DNA of 64,000 bases from Mycolicibacterium xanthum (GCF_019710635.1 NZ_JAIFZS010000053.1:1-64000), one strand, 5' to 3'. Shown: positions 35,607 through 49,142, counted from the stretch's first letter. The notes: a model not told the origin generated them from the letters alone. Made by a program: numbers and translations.

Positions 35607-36104
35607 TCAGCTACAGCTCACCGTGACGGTGAACGGCTTGGTGATCATCCCGGCCATCGGATTGCTGATGTCGGCGCCGGTGGCCTCCCCGGTGACGGTG
35701 TAGGTGTCGCCGTCGACACTCACCTCGGCCGAGCCGACCTCGGCGCCCATCGTGTTGGTCACCGCGAGCGCATTACCGTCGACCACCATGCCGAGCGACT
35801 CGACGACCGGCGTCGCCTCGTCGGTCATCACGATGCCCAGACCCTGCTGACCGCCGATCGCACCGCTGGCCACGTTGATCTTCCCGCCCTGCTTGACGCA
35901 GGTCACCGAATTCAGGTCCAGCCCCGCCAAGTCGGCGCCGTCGACCTTGACCTCGGTCTTCTGTCCGGTGCTGACCTGCGCGTCGGCGGCCACCGAACTC
36001 TCGGTACCGGTGCCCGGGTCCTGGGCGCCCTTGTCGTCGGAACAGCCCACCAGCATGGCGGCGCCCGCAGCGATCCCGATCACACCAGCGACAACTCGCT
36101 TCAT
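35607..36104 (-). CDS. LpqH-like (19-kDa antigen family) lipoprotein
   Basis: 165 residues. The N-terminal signal ends in the lipobox LVGC (Cys21), so the protein is diacylated and anchored in the membrane/envelope. The mature part has TVTGEATGADISNP and ends KPFTVTVSCS, features of the mycobacterial LpqH family, with a probable disulfide between the Cys of SVTCVKQGG and the C-terminal Cys. ATG 36104 has AAGGGATGG upstream. It lies between uvrA and the CHAT island; the 163-bp gap to uvrA shows no gene. Confidence 0.87.
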   Translation of the reverse strand: MKRVVAGVIGIAAGAAMLVGCSDDKGAQDPGTGTESSVAADAQVSTGQKTEVKVDGADLAGLDLNSVTCVKQGGKINVASGAIGGQQGLGIVMTDEATPVVESLGMVVDGNALAVTNTMGAEVGSAEVSVDGDTYTVTGEATGADISNPMAGMITKPFTVTVSCS

Positions 36105-36267
36105 CGATCCATCCCTTCGTCCTGCTTCGCCTCGGTGGCGTCGTCGGGTGAAGTCAATGCCCGCCGCGGCGCTACCGATCCCAAATATCGGCGGCGGCGA
36201 CCGCGACCTCCACCGGACCGCATGCCACCGACCCGGCGGATCCACCGTCGGGGCGCGGGGCTGTGGA

Positions 36268-39171
<2,904 letters not shown>

Positions 39172-39326
39172 CGATGTCCCTTCCACGTGAAATGGCCGCG
39201 ATTCGGGCCGCAGACGCAGTACAGGCACCATGCTAGGTGCCGCCACCGACAAGTCCCGACCCGGTAAGACCGCAGAATCGTGCCGGCGGCCACGGCGGCG
39301 CGCCCGCGCGCAGTACCGTGAGGCTC

Positions 39327-40004
39327 ATGACAGTGGTCGACGACAACTACACCGGGCACGTGGAGCGCGGGACGGCCGCCCGACGGACCCTTCCCGGCGC
39401 CTCGATCGTCAAGGTGTCGGTGGGCCCGATGGACAACAACGCCTACCTCATCACGAGCACGGCGACCGGGGAGACGCTACTGATCGACGCCGCCAACGAC
39501 GCCGCGGTGCTGCTGGAGCTGATCGAGCGGTACGCACCGAAGGTGTCGTTGATCGTGACCAGCCATCAGCATCGGGACCATTGGCTGGCGCTGGCCGAGG
39601 TGGCCGGCTCGACCGGCGCACCGACCGCCGCCCACCGCCTGGACGCGGGCCCGCTACCGGTCGCCCCGGACGTCCTGCTGGCCGCCGGCGACACGATCGA
39701 CATCGGTGACCTCACCTTCGAGGTCCTTCATCTCCGCGGGCACACCCCCGGCTCGGTCGCGCTGGCCCTCGACGGGCCGGCCACCGGCGGCCGGGTGCAC
39801 CTTTTCACCGGCGACTGCCTGTTCCCGGGTGGTCCTGGCCGGACAACACGCCCAGAAGAGTTCGATTCACTGATGAGTTCCCTCGAGTCCAGGGTTTTCG
39901 GCTGCTATGGGGATAACACGGTCGTTTACCCCGGACATGGTGACGACACCACGCTAGGCGTCGAGCGTCCACACCTCGCCGAATGGCGCGCGCGGGGCTG
40001 GTGA
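39327..40004 (+). CDS. Metallo-beta-lactamase-fold hydrolase (Rv1637c-like) with exchanged C-terminus
   Basis: 225 residues. Metal-binding motifs are all present: HQHRDH, the His of LHLRGHTPGS, the Asp of FTGDCLFPGG and the His of VYPGHGDD, so a glyoxalase-II-like hydrolase activity is plausible. From about residue 168 the coding sequence is not the native one: it comes from an inserted segment that supplies an alternative C-terminus (GRTTRPEEFDSLM to RPHLAEWRARGW), while the original end lies displaced at 40525-40707. The gene therefore remains open but is chimeric. Substrate unknown. Confidence 0.9.
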   Translation: MTVVDDNYTGHVERGTAARRTLPGASIVKVSVGPMDNNAYLITSTATGETLLIDAANDAAVLLELIERYAPKVSLIVTSHQHRDHWLALAEVAGSTGAPTAAHRLDAGPLPVAPDVLLAAGDTIDIGDLTFEVLHLRGHTPGSVALALDGPATGGRVHLFTGDCLFPGGPGRTTRPEEFDSLMSSLESRVFGCYGDNTVVYPGHGDDTTLGVERPHLAEWRARGW

Positions 40005-40535
40005 CGTGACAACCGCCGGGCGGGGCCAGTCGCTTGCCAGGAGGTTCGGAATGACCTCCGACCCTAGTCTCAGTCCGGCGCAGGGGCCGACGCTTGCACT
40101 ACATGGAAACAATAAGGAGACGATCTGACATGACTGATAAATGGTTCACCGACATCGGTGCCCCGGGAGAGTTGACCCTTACAGATCTGTGCGACCAAAT
40201 CGAGCAAAAAATCCACACCAACGCAGACAACTATAAGTTGCCGCAGGAGTTCCCGGACTGGCAGTCGTGCGTGGAAGATCGGGACGCCACTATCTATAAG
40301 TTGAGCGCGGCTGTTGTCAACCTTTGCCAGATGGTGGAGTACTTGGCATCGGAGCATCAGCGCGGCGGCGCTAGCTACTCCACTACATAAGGCAAAGGAC
40401 ATCGGCCTGCCCCGGCGTGGCTCACTAGGCCCAGGAGTCGGTCGTCCACCGAATGGCACATGATTGTGCCAACGGCTAGACCCTCACCGCAGACACCGTG
40501 GGTGAAGTGACAACCGCCACTCCCTTCCCGGGTGG
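39833..40535 (+). mobile_element. 0.7-kb insert in the 3' end of the metallo-hydrolase gene, restoring its reading frame
   Basis: The 11-bp direct repeat TTCCCGGGTGG occurs at 39822-39832 and again at 40525-40535, at the same codons (FPGG) of the hydrolase. Between them lie a second, diverged version of the gene's last 55 codons with stop, then a small AT-richer gene. A further 12-bp repeat (GTGACAACCGCC, 40006-40017 and 40507-40518) brackets the small-gene part. No integrase or transposase is inside. The layout equals an integrated element, or its remnant, that uses a protein gene's 3' end as attachment site. Confidence 0.75.
40130..40390 (+). CDS. Small cargo gene of the insert, unknown function
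   Basis: 86 residues, acidic, no signal peptide or membrane helix. Starts MTDKWFTDIGAPGELTL after AAGGAGA; later KIHTNADNYKLPQEFPDWQS and VVNLCQMVEYLASEHQRGG. Probably a two- or three-helix protein. The higher A+T content and rarer codons (TATAAG, ACTATC) set it apart from its neighbours and indicate acquisition, perhaps from a phage. No homologue recognised. Confidence 0.7.
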   Translation: MTDKWFTDIGAPGELTLTDLCDQIEQKIHTNADNYKLPQEFPDWQSCVEDRDATIYKLSAAVVNLCQMVEYLASEHQRGGASYSTT

Positions 40536-40707
40536 GGTGGGCAAGACGTGGAAGGAAGGCGACTTCGAGCAGTTGCTCGGGGACGTGACGACCAAGGTGT
40601 GCGACGTCTACGACGATCGGACCGCCGTGTATCCGGGGCACGGCGACGACACCACGCTCGGCGCGGAACGCCCGCATCTCGCCGAGTGGCGCGAGCGGGG
40701 CTGGTGA
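40525..40707 (+). pseudogene. Displaced native 3' end of the metallo-hydrolase gene
   Basis: Encodes FPGGVGKTWKEGDFEQLLG through VYPGHGDDTTLGAERP to EWRERGW and stop, the expected ending of the Rv1637c-like protein. It parallels codons now supplied by 39833-40004 but has no start of its own. It directly follows the right-hand 11-bp repeat, so it marks the far side of the insertion. The next 40 bp lead to the stress-protein gene. Confidence 0.88.
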
Positions 40708-40747
40708 CCGCGGGCCCCGAGGTTCGGGTCGAACCGCCGCTGTGTCG

Positions 40748-41191
40748 CTAGGACGTGTGCACGATCAGCACATCGGTCTTGGACCGGCGCGCGACGTTGG
40801 CGGGCACCGACCCGAGCAGCCGCCCGGCGATGGTGCTCAGACCGACGTTGCCGACCACCAGCAGGTCGGCTCCGACCTCCTCGGCGAGTTCGACGAGCGC
40901 ATCGACGGGTGCCCCGACCACGGCCTTTTCCTCGATGTTCTCGGCGCCGGCCGCCCTGGCGCGGTCGCGCGCCTCACGCAGGATCGCGTATATCGGGGCG
41001 TTGCCCGACATCTTGTAGCCCTCGTCCTTGAGGACGTCGGCGGCCCGGTGATCCTCGCTCTGTGGGAAGTAGGCCGTCGCCACGACGAGCTTCGCGTGGG
41101 CCCCGGCGGCGATCTCGCCGGCGCGGTCCACGGCACGCAACGATGAATCCGATCCGTCCGTACCAACCAGCACGGTTTGATAGGCGCTCAT
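40748..41191 (-). CDS. Universal stress protein (Rv1636/TB15.3-like)
   Basis: 147 residues, a single UspA fold. N-terminal VLVGTDGSDSSLRAV and the nucleotide-binding pattern VVGNVGLSTIAGRLLGSVPANV (G-2x-G-9x-G-S/T type) are present, so ATP or cAMP binding is expected; the M. tuberculosis counterpart binds cAMP. ATG 41191. Upstream 41192-41426 is gene-free and holds its promoter, together with a GGCAAG/CTTGCC hairpin (41374-41391) that may end the secreted-protein transcript. Confidence 0.92.
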   Translation of the reverse strand: MSAYQTVLVGTDGSDSSLRAVDRAGEIAAGAHAKLVVATAYFPQSEDHRAADVLKDEGYKMSGNAPIYAILREARDRARAAGAENIEEKAVVGAPVDALVELAEEVGADLLVVGNVGLSTIAGRLLGSVPANVARRSKTDVLIVHTS

Positions 41192-41426
41192 CCATATCCT
41201 CCCAGTGTCAGTTGCAACGCCACCGAGACAGTAACCCGGCATCAGGCGAACACGGGTGCGAATCACCACACCGGGATCGCATTCTCCCAGGAACCGGTCT
41301 CGCCGGCGCCGACAACGTCACGATCGCCGCCACAACGTGACGGGGCATACACCCGTAGTCAATCACGCACTGCGGCAAGGAATATCTTGCCACCTCTGTT
41401 ACCTGGAGCGGCAGAAGTGGTCCAGG

Positions 41427-42524
41427 TCACCATTGATCGCGGCGGATCCGCTCTTCTATCGCCGCCGGGCCGGGGTCGGCGGGGTTGTCGGAGGCCGACC
41501 ATGCGGTGCCCTCGCACACCAGGTCCTGCGGCACCGGCAGCGTCGAGGGCAGCAGCATCCCCGGCATCACATCGCCGAGCGGAACCGCGGGGATCGGGAG
41601 CCCGGCGGGCGCCGGCGCGCCCGCACCCGCGGGAACAACCGGCACGATCGGGACGGGCGGCACCGCGGCCACGATGGGTACCACCGGCCCCGGGGCCACC
41701 GGCCCGGCGGCGGCATGGGCCACCGGCGCGGCTTCCGGGAGCGCGGCGGCCGGCGGACCTGAAACCGCGATCGCTTCGGGCACAACGGGTTCGGCGGCCG
41801 GGACCGGCGCCGCGAGCGGCGCATCGGCCGGTGCGGCCACCGGTGGTTCCGGCATGGTGGGGGCGGGCAATTCCGGCGCGGCGGGGGCAGCCACTGCCGG
41901 TTCCGGTGCGGCAGCTGACATCTCGATGGGCGCCTCGGCGACGACGGGAGGCGGCGGGGCGGCGGCTACGGGTTCGACCGGAGCGGGCGCGGCCACAGCG
42001 GCCTCCACCGGTGCTTCCACCGGAGGAGCGGGTATCGGCGCCGCCGCGTCGACCAGTGGTGCCGCGGGCGGCGCCCCGGTGACCACCGGCACGGGCGGGA
42101 TGGGTGGCACCACCGCCGGAACGGGGGCGGCGGCGAAGGGAACGACCGGCACGGCCGGCTCCGGCACCGCTGCCGCCTGCACCATCGGCGCGGCGGCAGG
42201 GACCGGCGGGATCTGACCCGCCGGTAGTGGCGGGGGCACCGGTCCGGGGGCCGCCAGCGCAGTTACACCGTGCACCACCTCGGCGACCGGCACCGGCGGT
42301 AAAGACGGAGCCTGCTCGGGCACAACGGTGTTCAACACGTTGGTCGCCGTGTCGAGCGATTCGGGCACACTCGGCGGTTCTGAAACCAGCTGCTGCACCA
42401 AGTCCATACACGGCACACCCGGGCTCGGTTCGGCCACTGCCTGAGCACAGATCATCAGCGCCGGACCGGCCATACCCACGGCCGCCAGCGCCATGACACC
42501 GATCCGACTGATCTTTCTTGACAT
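41427..42524 (-). CDS. Secreted Ala/Pro-rich protein
   Basis: 365 residues. Signal peptide with likely cleavage after AVA at 31. The mature protein opens with a short folded-looking part (SPGVPCMDLVQQLVSEPPS, Cys39) and closes with another (VPQDLVCEGTAW). The 270 residues between are almost wholly Ala, Pro and Val in irregular short repeats, of the kind found in extended wall-spanning mycobacterial proteins. The two Cys could join the ends. It sits where M. tuberculosis has Rv1635c, which is not present. Function unknown; exported to wall or outside. Confidence 0.8.
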   Translation of the reverse strand: MSRKISRIGVMALAAVGMAGPALMICAQAVAEPSPGVPCMDLVQQLVSEPPSVPESLDTATNVLNTVVPEQAPSLPPVPVAEVVHGVTALAAPGPVPPPLPAGQIPPVPAAAPMVQAAAVPEPAVPVVPFAAAPVPAVVPPIPPVPVVTGAPPAAPLVDAAAPIPAPPVEAPVEAAVAAPAPVEPVAAAPPPPVVAEAPIEMSAAAPEPAVAAPAAPELPAPTMPEPPVAAPADAPLAAPVPAAEPVVPEAIAVSGPPAAALPEAAPVAHAAAGPVAPGPVVPIVAAVPPVPIVPVVPAGAGAPAPAGLPIPAVPLGDVMPGMLLPSTLPVPQDLVCEGTAWSASDNPADPGPAAIEERIRRDQW

Positions 42525-42588
42525 GGTCTTTCCTGAATTCGTTCGCCTGGTCCACCCGCAGAGAAACGTATCGCGTCACCGGAGTTAC

Positions 42589-42828
42589 TCAAGCGCTGGC
42601 GGATTCGGTTATCCAACCGATACCGCCCGGACGCGACGCGGTGACTGACGCCTGGTCACCGACCTTAGGCTTCGCCACCAAGACCCGAACTCTGAGCAAC
42701 GGTGGGTCACGAGACGGGGACATCGCAACGCTGACATCCCCCAGCAAATCCGTACCGGGCGCCAACCCAACGGTGATCCAACGCTTGCCCATGTGTGCTG
42801 CAACAACCCCATCACCGTCTATCGCCAC
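42589..42828 (-). CDS. Possible small protein (79 aa)
   Basis: An open frame from GTG 42828: MAIDGDGVVAAHMGKRWITV and then VGDQASVTASRPGGIGWITE near the end, with a beta-rich, cytosolic look. Base composition is less GC-rich than its neighbours. No Shine-Dalgarno is clear and no family is recognised. Without it, the stretch 42525-42863 would be gene-free apart from the promoter of the secreted protein. Confidence 0.35.
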   Translation of the reverse strand: MAIDGDGVVAAHMGKRWITVGLAPGTDLLGDVSVAMSPSRDPPLLRVRVLVAKPKVGDQASVTASRPGGIGWITESASA

Positions 42829-42863
42829 CCTCAGCGTGTAGGCGACGGCCGAAAGCGCCTGTG

Positions 42864-43010
42864 ATGACCGGTCCTGAACCGCGATGCGTCCCGGAGACCA
42901 CGACCGGCCCCGAGACACTCGAGGCCATCCAGAAGCTGCTCGACGAACTGCCGTACCGCCGCGACACCGAAGGCAACCACTGGACGCTCGTGCGTCGTGT
43001 GGAGGAGTGA
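42864..43010 (+). CDS. Possible small protein (48 aa)
   Basis: Short frame MTGPEPRCVPETTTGPETLE then LLDELPYRRDTEGNHWTLVR, a plausible helical hairpin. It ends 6 bp before the converging exporter gene. No ribosome site of note. Retained because codon usage looks coding and the C-terminal half is charged and non-repetitive. Confidence 0.4.
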   Translation: MTGPEPRCVPETTTGPETLEAIQKLLDELPYRRDTEGNHWTLVRRVEE

Positions 43011-43016
43011 AGCCGG

Positions 43017-44435
43017 TCAGGCTTTCGGCGCTGCGGCCGGCCGGCCACTGCGGATGGCGGAGACCGCGCCCAGCGCGGCCAGCACGGCGAATACCGCGAA
43101 CAGCCAGCGCGACGCCGCGACACTGCCGACCTCGTTGAGGTTGACCACCACGCCGGCCAGCGCGGCACCGAGTGCCGCGGAGATCACCTGCACGGTGTTG
43201 ATGGCCGCCGCGGCGGCCGGACCCTCGGCTGGGTCGGCGACCTTGCTCATCGCCCACGCCGACAGATGTGGCCAGGCCATCCCGATCCCGGCCCCGCTGA
43301 CCACCAGACCAACCGCCCACACCCCGACCAGCACCGGCCCCATGTCCGGCCGCTGCGTCAGCGCGCTGATGGTCAGGCCCGTCGCCATGACCAGTGGCGC
43401 CACCGCCACGACGCCGACGATGACCCGGTTCCGGGTCAGCGACGCGCTGCTGATCTCACCCGTCGTCCAGCCCACCGCCAGCCCGGCGCCGAGGAAACCG
43501 GCAGCCACCGGCACCAGATGCGCCAGCCGCTGACCGAACAACGGGACGTACATGTCCACCATGGTCGCCGCCATCAGCACGCCCAGTGTCAGATACACCC
43601 ATTTGAGCGGTCCGGGCCGAAAGGCGCTGGGCGGCAGGACCGATGCCCGCACCCGCCGATCGACGACGATGAACGCCGCGACGAGCACGAACCCGCCCGC
43701 CACCAGAGCCGCGGTGACCCGGACGTCGCGCGCGATGCCGGCGATACTGACCACCAGGGCCGCGCCGCCGAGCAGCAGCAGCGACCACACCGGGACGCCG
43801 ATGCGCGCCGGGCCGCGACCATCGGGGCTGCCGGTGTGTCGCGGCAGCGCGACGGGGACGAGCGCCGACATCACCAGCACCATCGCGACGAGGAGCGCGA
43901 AAGCCCAACGCCAGGAACCGTATTGGGCGAACAGCCCGCCGGCAGCCGGGCCCACCAGGGTTCCGACCCCCCACATCGCTGACACCAGCGCCGATGCCTT
44001 GGTCCACAGCGAACTCGGCAACGCGGTGTTGATCACCGCGTACCCCAGGCCCGCGAGCAGTCCCCCGGCGGCGCCCTGCCCGGTGCGCCCCACGAGCAGC
44101 ACTTCCATGCTGGGAGCGGTGGCGCACACCAGGCTGCCCACCCCGAACATGCCCAACCCCGTCAGGTACGACCGGCGCGGACCCAACCGCATCAATACCG
44201 AGTGCACCGTCGTGGCCGCGACGACCGACCCCACCAGGTAGACGGTGGTCACCCACGCGTAGAACCGTTGCCCGCCGATGTCGGCGACCGCGCTGGGCAT
44301 CAGGCTGATGGTCAGGAATTCGTTGGTCGCGTACAGCGCCACGCCACCGGCCAGCACGATGGAGGCCCCGAGGTACCTGGGCCCCAGCAGTTCCCGCCAG
44401 CCGCCGCCGCCGGCGAAAGTCGCGATGTCGCTCAC
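43017..44435 (-). CDS. MFS drug-efflux transporter (Rv1634-like)
   Basis: 472 residues from GTG 44435, about 14 membrane helices (DHA2-type). The loop-2/3 region RLGPRRSYLTGLGMFGVGSL matches the MFS motif A position, and GRTGQGAAGGLLAGLGYAVI fits motif B. Drug/proton antiport across the inner membrane is expected; the M. tuberculosis counterpart exports fluoroquinolones. The ORF lies 39 bp after uvrB on the same strand with a palindrome between them, so it probably has its own regulated promoter. Confidence 0.9.
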   Translation of the reverse strand: MSDIATFAGGGGWRELLGPRYLGASIVLAGGVALYATNEFLTISLMPSAVADIGGQRFYAWVTTVYLVGSVVAATTVHSVLMRLGPRRSYLTGLGMFGVGSLVCATAPSMEVLLVGRTGQGAAGGLLAGLGYAVINTALPSSLWTKASALVSAMWGVGTLVGPAAGGLFAQYGSWRWAFALLVAMVLVMSALVPVALPRHTGSPDGRGPARIGVPVWSLLLLGGAALVVSIAGIARDVRVTAALVAGGFVLVAAFIVVDRRVRASVLPPSAFRPGPLKWVYLTLGVLMAATMVDMYVPLFGQRLAHLVPVAAGFLGAGLAVGWTTGEISSASLTRNRVIVGVVAVAPLVMATGLTISALTQRPDMGPVLVGVWAVGLVVSGAGIGMAWPHLSAWAMSKVADPAEGPAAAAAINTVQVISAALGAALAGVVVNLNEVGSVAASRWLFAVFAVLAALGAVSAIRSGRPAAAPKA

Positions 44436-44452
44436 AGCCCAGACCGTACGAC

Positions 44453-44468
44453 CTCAACCGTGGTTGAG
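44453..44468. promoter_or_regulatory. 16-bp palindrome before the exporter gene
   Basis: CTCAACC-GT-GGTTGAG, a perfect inverted repeat with 7-bp arms, lies 18-33 bp upstream of the exporter start and just after the uvrB stop. This is a typical size and place for a TetR- or MarR-type operator. No cognate regulator is encoded next to it. Confidence 0.5.
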
Positions 44469-44474
44469 ATCAAG

Positions 44475-46634
<2,160 letters not shown>

Positions 46635-46662
46635 GTTCACCAGGGTAGAACGTGGCACCGAC

Positions 46663-47223
46663 ATGTTCTGTCCCGGCGATCGCGCCGACGCCGGCCGGCC
46701 GCATATCCTGATCGACATCCACCCTCCCAAACACGAGACCTTCGACATCGCGGCGCGCACCAACACCGACCCCAAGGGGATCGTCCGGGCCGTCGACGTC
46801 TACACCGTCGCGCCGTGGGGTCTCTACATGGCCCGGCCCACCCCCGGCCGGGCGCAGTTCCACTACATCGAGTCCTGGCTGCTGCCGTCGCTGGGTCTGC
46901 GCGCGACGGTCTTCCACTTCAACCCCGGCCACGAGCGTGACCAGGATTTCTACCTCGACGTGGGCGAATACACCCCGGGCCCGACCCGGTGGCACGCCGA
47001 AGACCACTACCTGGACCTCGTGGTGCGCACCGGGTCGGGGGTCACGGTCACCGACGTCGACGAGCTGCTGACCGCGGTCACCGAGGGGCTGCTCAGCGCC
47101 GAATCCGCCGACCGCGCGATCCACACCGCTGTGGCCACCGTCGACGCTCTGGCCAGGCACGATTACGATCTCAACGGCTGGATGGCGGCCAACGGCATGG
47201 TCCTGACGTGGCGGGACGCATAG
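46663..47223 (+). CDS. DUF402 family protein (Rv1632c-like)
   Basis: 186 residues. The DUF402 region is recognisable in YMARPTPGRAQFHYIESWLL and ARHDYDLNGWM. The related FomD and Ntdp proteins hydrolyse nucleotide phosphates, so a phosphatase role is possible, but the key acidic residues were not verified. ATG 46663 is preferred because ATG 46633 would overlap the divergent uvrB start. It ends 11 bp before the secreted-protein gene. Confidence 0.75.
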   Translation: MFCPGDRADAGRPHILIDIHPPKHETFDIAARTNTDPKGIVRAVDVYTVAPWGLYMARPTPGRAQFHYIESWLLPSLGLRATVFHFNPGHERDQDFYLDVGEYTPGPTRWHAEDHYLDLVVRTGSGVTVTDVDELLTAVTEGLLSAESADRAIHTAVATVDALARHDYDLNGWMAANGMVLTWRDA

Positions 47224-47234
47224 ACTGCTTCGTT

Positions 47235-47834
47235 GTGAGTGCAGGTAGCCGAACCCGAACCGCATGCGCGGCCGTCGGGGCCGCGACGGTGGCACTGACG
47301 GCGCCGGCGGCGTTTCCCGCGGTCGCCGGGGCCGATCCGGAGATCCAGCCGGCGGTCGACACGCCCGCTCCGGCGCCCGAGGTGCTGCACAACATCATCT
47401 ACCGGGCCCGGGTGGACGGGGTGTCGCGCGGCGCGACGATCTCCTACCGCGCCGACGGCGACCAGTTCCAGACCGCCAACCCGACGATGGTCCCGGGCCG
47501 GGTGTTCGAGGCCAACGCGGTGCTGCCGGCGTCGCAGATCGCCAACGTCCGGGTGTCCATCGAATGGCCGTACTCGGCCAACCTGCACTGCGAGATCCTG
47601 GTCGACGACGCCGTCGTCGCCCAGGCCGACGACTTCGTCGGGCCGCGCCTGACCCCACAGCGCGAAGACCCCGACTTCGGCTCGCTGACCTGCCAGGCGC
47701 CCGTCAGCGGGATCGACAACGTCGCTCCGGTGGACCCCGCTGCCCCGCTGCCCGCCGACCTGCCGCCGGGTGATCCCGCCCTGCCCGCCGACCTCGCGGT
47801 GACTCCGGACGACGCTGCGCTCCCGCCGGCCTAG
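47235..47834 (+). CDS. Secreted protein, MmpS-like immunoglobulin-type fold possible
   Basis: 199 residues from GTG 47235. The signal peptide ends near AGA before DPEIQPAV. The core (about 50-155) has beta-strand pattern HNIIYRARVDGVSRGATISY, then VRVSIEWPYSANLHCEILVD, with two Cys (HCEI and LTCQ) probably paired; this resembles small mycobacterial exported proteins of unknown role. The C-terminus is Pro/Asp/Ala-rich. Its stop codon overlaps the stop of the converging coaE in the tetramer CTAG. Confidence 0.7.
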   Translation: MSAGSRTRTACAAVGAATVALTAPAAFPAVAGADPEIQPAVDTPAPAPEVLHNIIYRARVDGVSRGATISYRADGDQFQTANPTMVPGRVFEANAVLPASQIANVRVSIEWPYSANLHCEILVDDAVVAQADDFVGPRLTPQREDPDFGSLTCQAPVSGIDNVAPVDPAAPLPADLPPGDPALPADLAVTPDDAALPPA

Positions 47835-49054
47835 CCGGGCCGCCAACCGGTGGTGTCCGCCCACTCCCACGCCCGCCGGTAGGCGTCGAGGAACCACGGC
47901 TCCTTGGCGTGCGCGTAGGCGCCGGTATCAGCGTGCCCGGCCTCGGCCGCCCGCCGTTTGAGCGCCAGATAATCCGACCGCACCGCGGGGCTGGCAGTCA
48001 ACCAGTCCACGAACAGCAGCGCGAACTGCTGCCCCGGCCAGCCCGCCACCCGGACATGGACATGGGTGGGCCGGCCCGGATCGGCCGAGCAGTACAACCG
48101 TTTGCCGAAAAGCGCGCGATCGCCGGTGTGGTCGAACCCGGGCACCGTGCTGCGCGCATCGGACTTGCCGACATCCTCGGTGATCGGTGTCCGCACATAG
48201 CCGGCCGCGTGCAACGGGCCGGCGAGTTCGTCGGCGGTCACCAGTGAGTCCACCGTCACCTGGATGTCGATGATGTCCTTGGCATCCATGCCCGCGATGG
48301 CGGTCGATCCGATGTGATCGATCCGGCCGGCCCGGTGCCCGCAGGCGGTTTGCAGCCGGGCCACGATGCGCCGGGCCTCGGCGGGCCACTGCGGATCCGG
48401 CGCAACCAGGCGGGGCTCGACCGTGGCCGGCCGGCCCACCGCCAGGTTGTGGGCGAACGGCTGGATCCGCCCGTGCCACAGCGCATGCGCCTGTTCCACC
48501 AGCTCCCCGGCCGTCCCTGAGTTGTCCAGCCAGACGTCGGCCACCGCCCGGCGCTGTGCCTCGTCGGCCTGCGCGGCGATGCGGGCCCGCGCGTCCTGCT
48601 CGGTGAAGCCGCGGTACTCGATGAGGCGCTTGACGCGGATCTCGGGATCGGCGTGCACGATCACCACCAGCGGGAACATCGGCGCCATTCCGGACTCGAC
48701 CAGCAGCGGGATGTCCTCGATGATCACCGGATTCTCGGCGGCCGCACGGGCGTTCTCGATGAGCTCCGAACGCCGATGCCCCACCAGGGGGTGCACGATG
48801 CCGTTGAGTGTCGCGCGCTTCTGTTCGTCGCTGAACGCGATGGCGGCCAGCGCCGGCCGGTTCAGCGCCCCGTCCGGCAGCAGGATGCCCTCTCCGAACG
48901 CATCGACCAGGCTGGCCAGCCCTTCGGTACCCGGTTCGACGACCTCCCGGGCGATGACGTCACCGTCGACGACGATGCCGCCCAGGTCGCTGAACGTCGC
49001 CGACACCGTCGACTTGCCTGCTCCGATTCCTCCGGTCAACCCGATGCGCAACAC
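47831..49054 (-). CDS. coaE: Dephospho-CoA kinase fused to a GrpB/UPF0157 domain
   Basis: 407 residues from GTG 49054. The N-terminal 200 residues are CoaE: P-loop GLTGGIGAGKST (about 5-16), VVDGDVIAREVV, HPLVG and the lid EYRGFTEQDARARIAAQ. It phosphorylates dephospho-CoA in the last CoA step. About 205-400 is a GrpB-type nucleotidyltransferase-fold domain (HIGSTAIAGMDAKDIIDIQV, FALLFVDWL). This fusion is known in mycobacteria; the GrpB half is thought to aid folding or stability. It follows rpsA after a terminator. Confidence 0.95.
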   Translation of the reverse strand: MLRIGLTGGIGAGKSTVSATFSDLGGIVVDGDVIAREVVEPGTEGLASLVDAFGEGILLPDGALNRPALAAIAFSDEQKRATLNGIVHPLVGHRRSELIENARAAAENPVIIEDIPLLVESGMAPMFPLVVIVHADPEIRVKRLIEYRGFTEQDARARIAAQADEAQRRAVADVWLDNSGTAGELVEQAHALWHGRIQPFAHNLAVGRPATVEPRLVAPDPQWPAEARRIVARLQTACGHRAGRIDHIGSTAIAGMDAKDIIDIQVTVDSLVTADELAGPLHAAGYVRTPITEDVGKSDARSTVPGFDHTGDRALFGKRLYCSADPGRPTHVHVRVAGWPGQQFALLFVDWLTASPAVRSDYLALKRRAAEAGHADTGAYAHAKEPWFLDAYRRAWEWADTTGWRPG

Positions 49055-49099
49055 CGCACCAGTGTGGCAGGGCCGCCGAACCGGCCCGAGAAAGGGGCA

Positions 49100-49127
49100 G
49101 GCCCCGGCTCACGATGGAGCCGGGGCC
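49100..49127 (-). terminator. rpsA transcription terminator
   Basis: An 11-bp perfect GC-rich stem (GGCCCCGGCTC with GAGCCGGGGCC, 6-nt loop) begins 16 bp after the rpsA stop. The following U content is low, as in many mycobacterial terminators. Confidence 0.7.
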
Positions 49128-49142
49128 TTCGGTCGGTGCGAA

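Noticed and set aside
39172..39326. Search for a LexA/SOS box between uvrA and the divergent hydrolase
   Set aside because: No TCGAAC-N4-GTTCGA-like sequence is present there or before uvrB.
40498..40707. Separate small gene of 69 codons after the insert
   Set aside because: It is the displaced C-terminus of the metallo-hydrolase, with no ribosome site of its own and sequence parallel to 39833-40004.
41485..42216. Gly/Thr-rich plus-strand frame that could be read as a PE_PGRS-like protein
   Set aside because: It is the antisense of the Ala/Pro-rich secreted protein; the minus strand has a signal peptide and proper start, and no PE domain exists.
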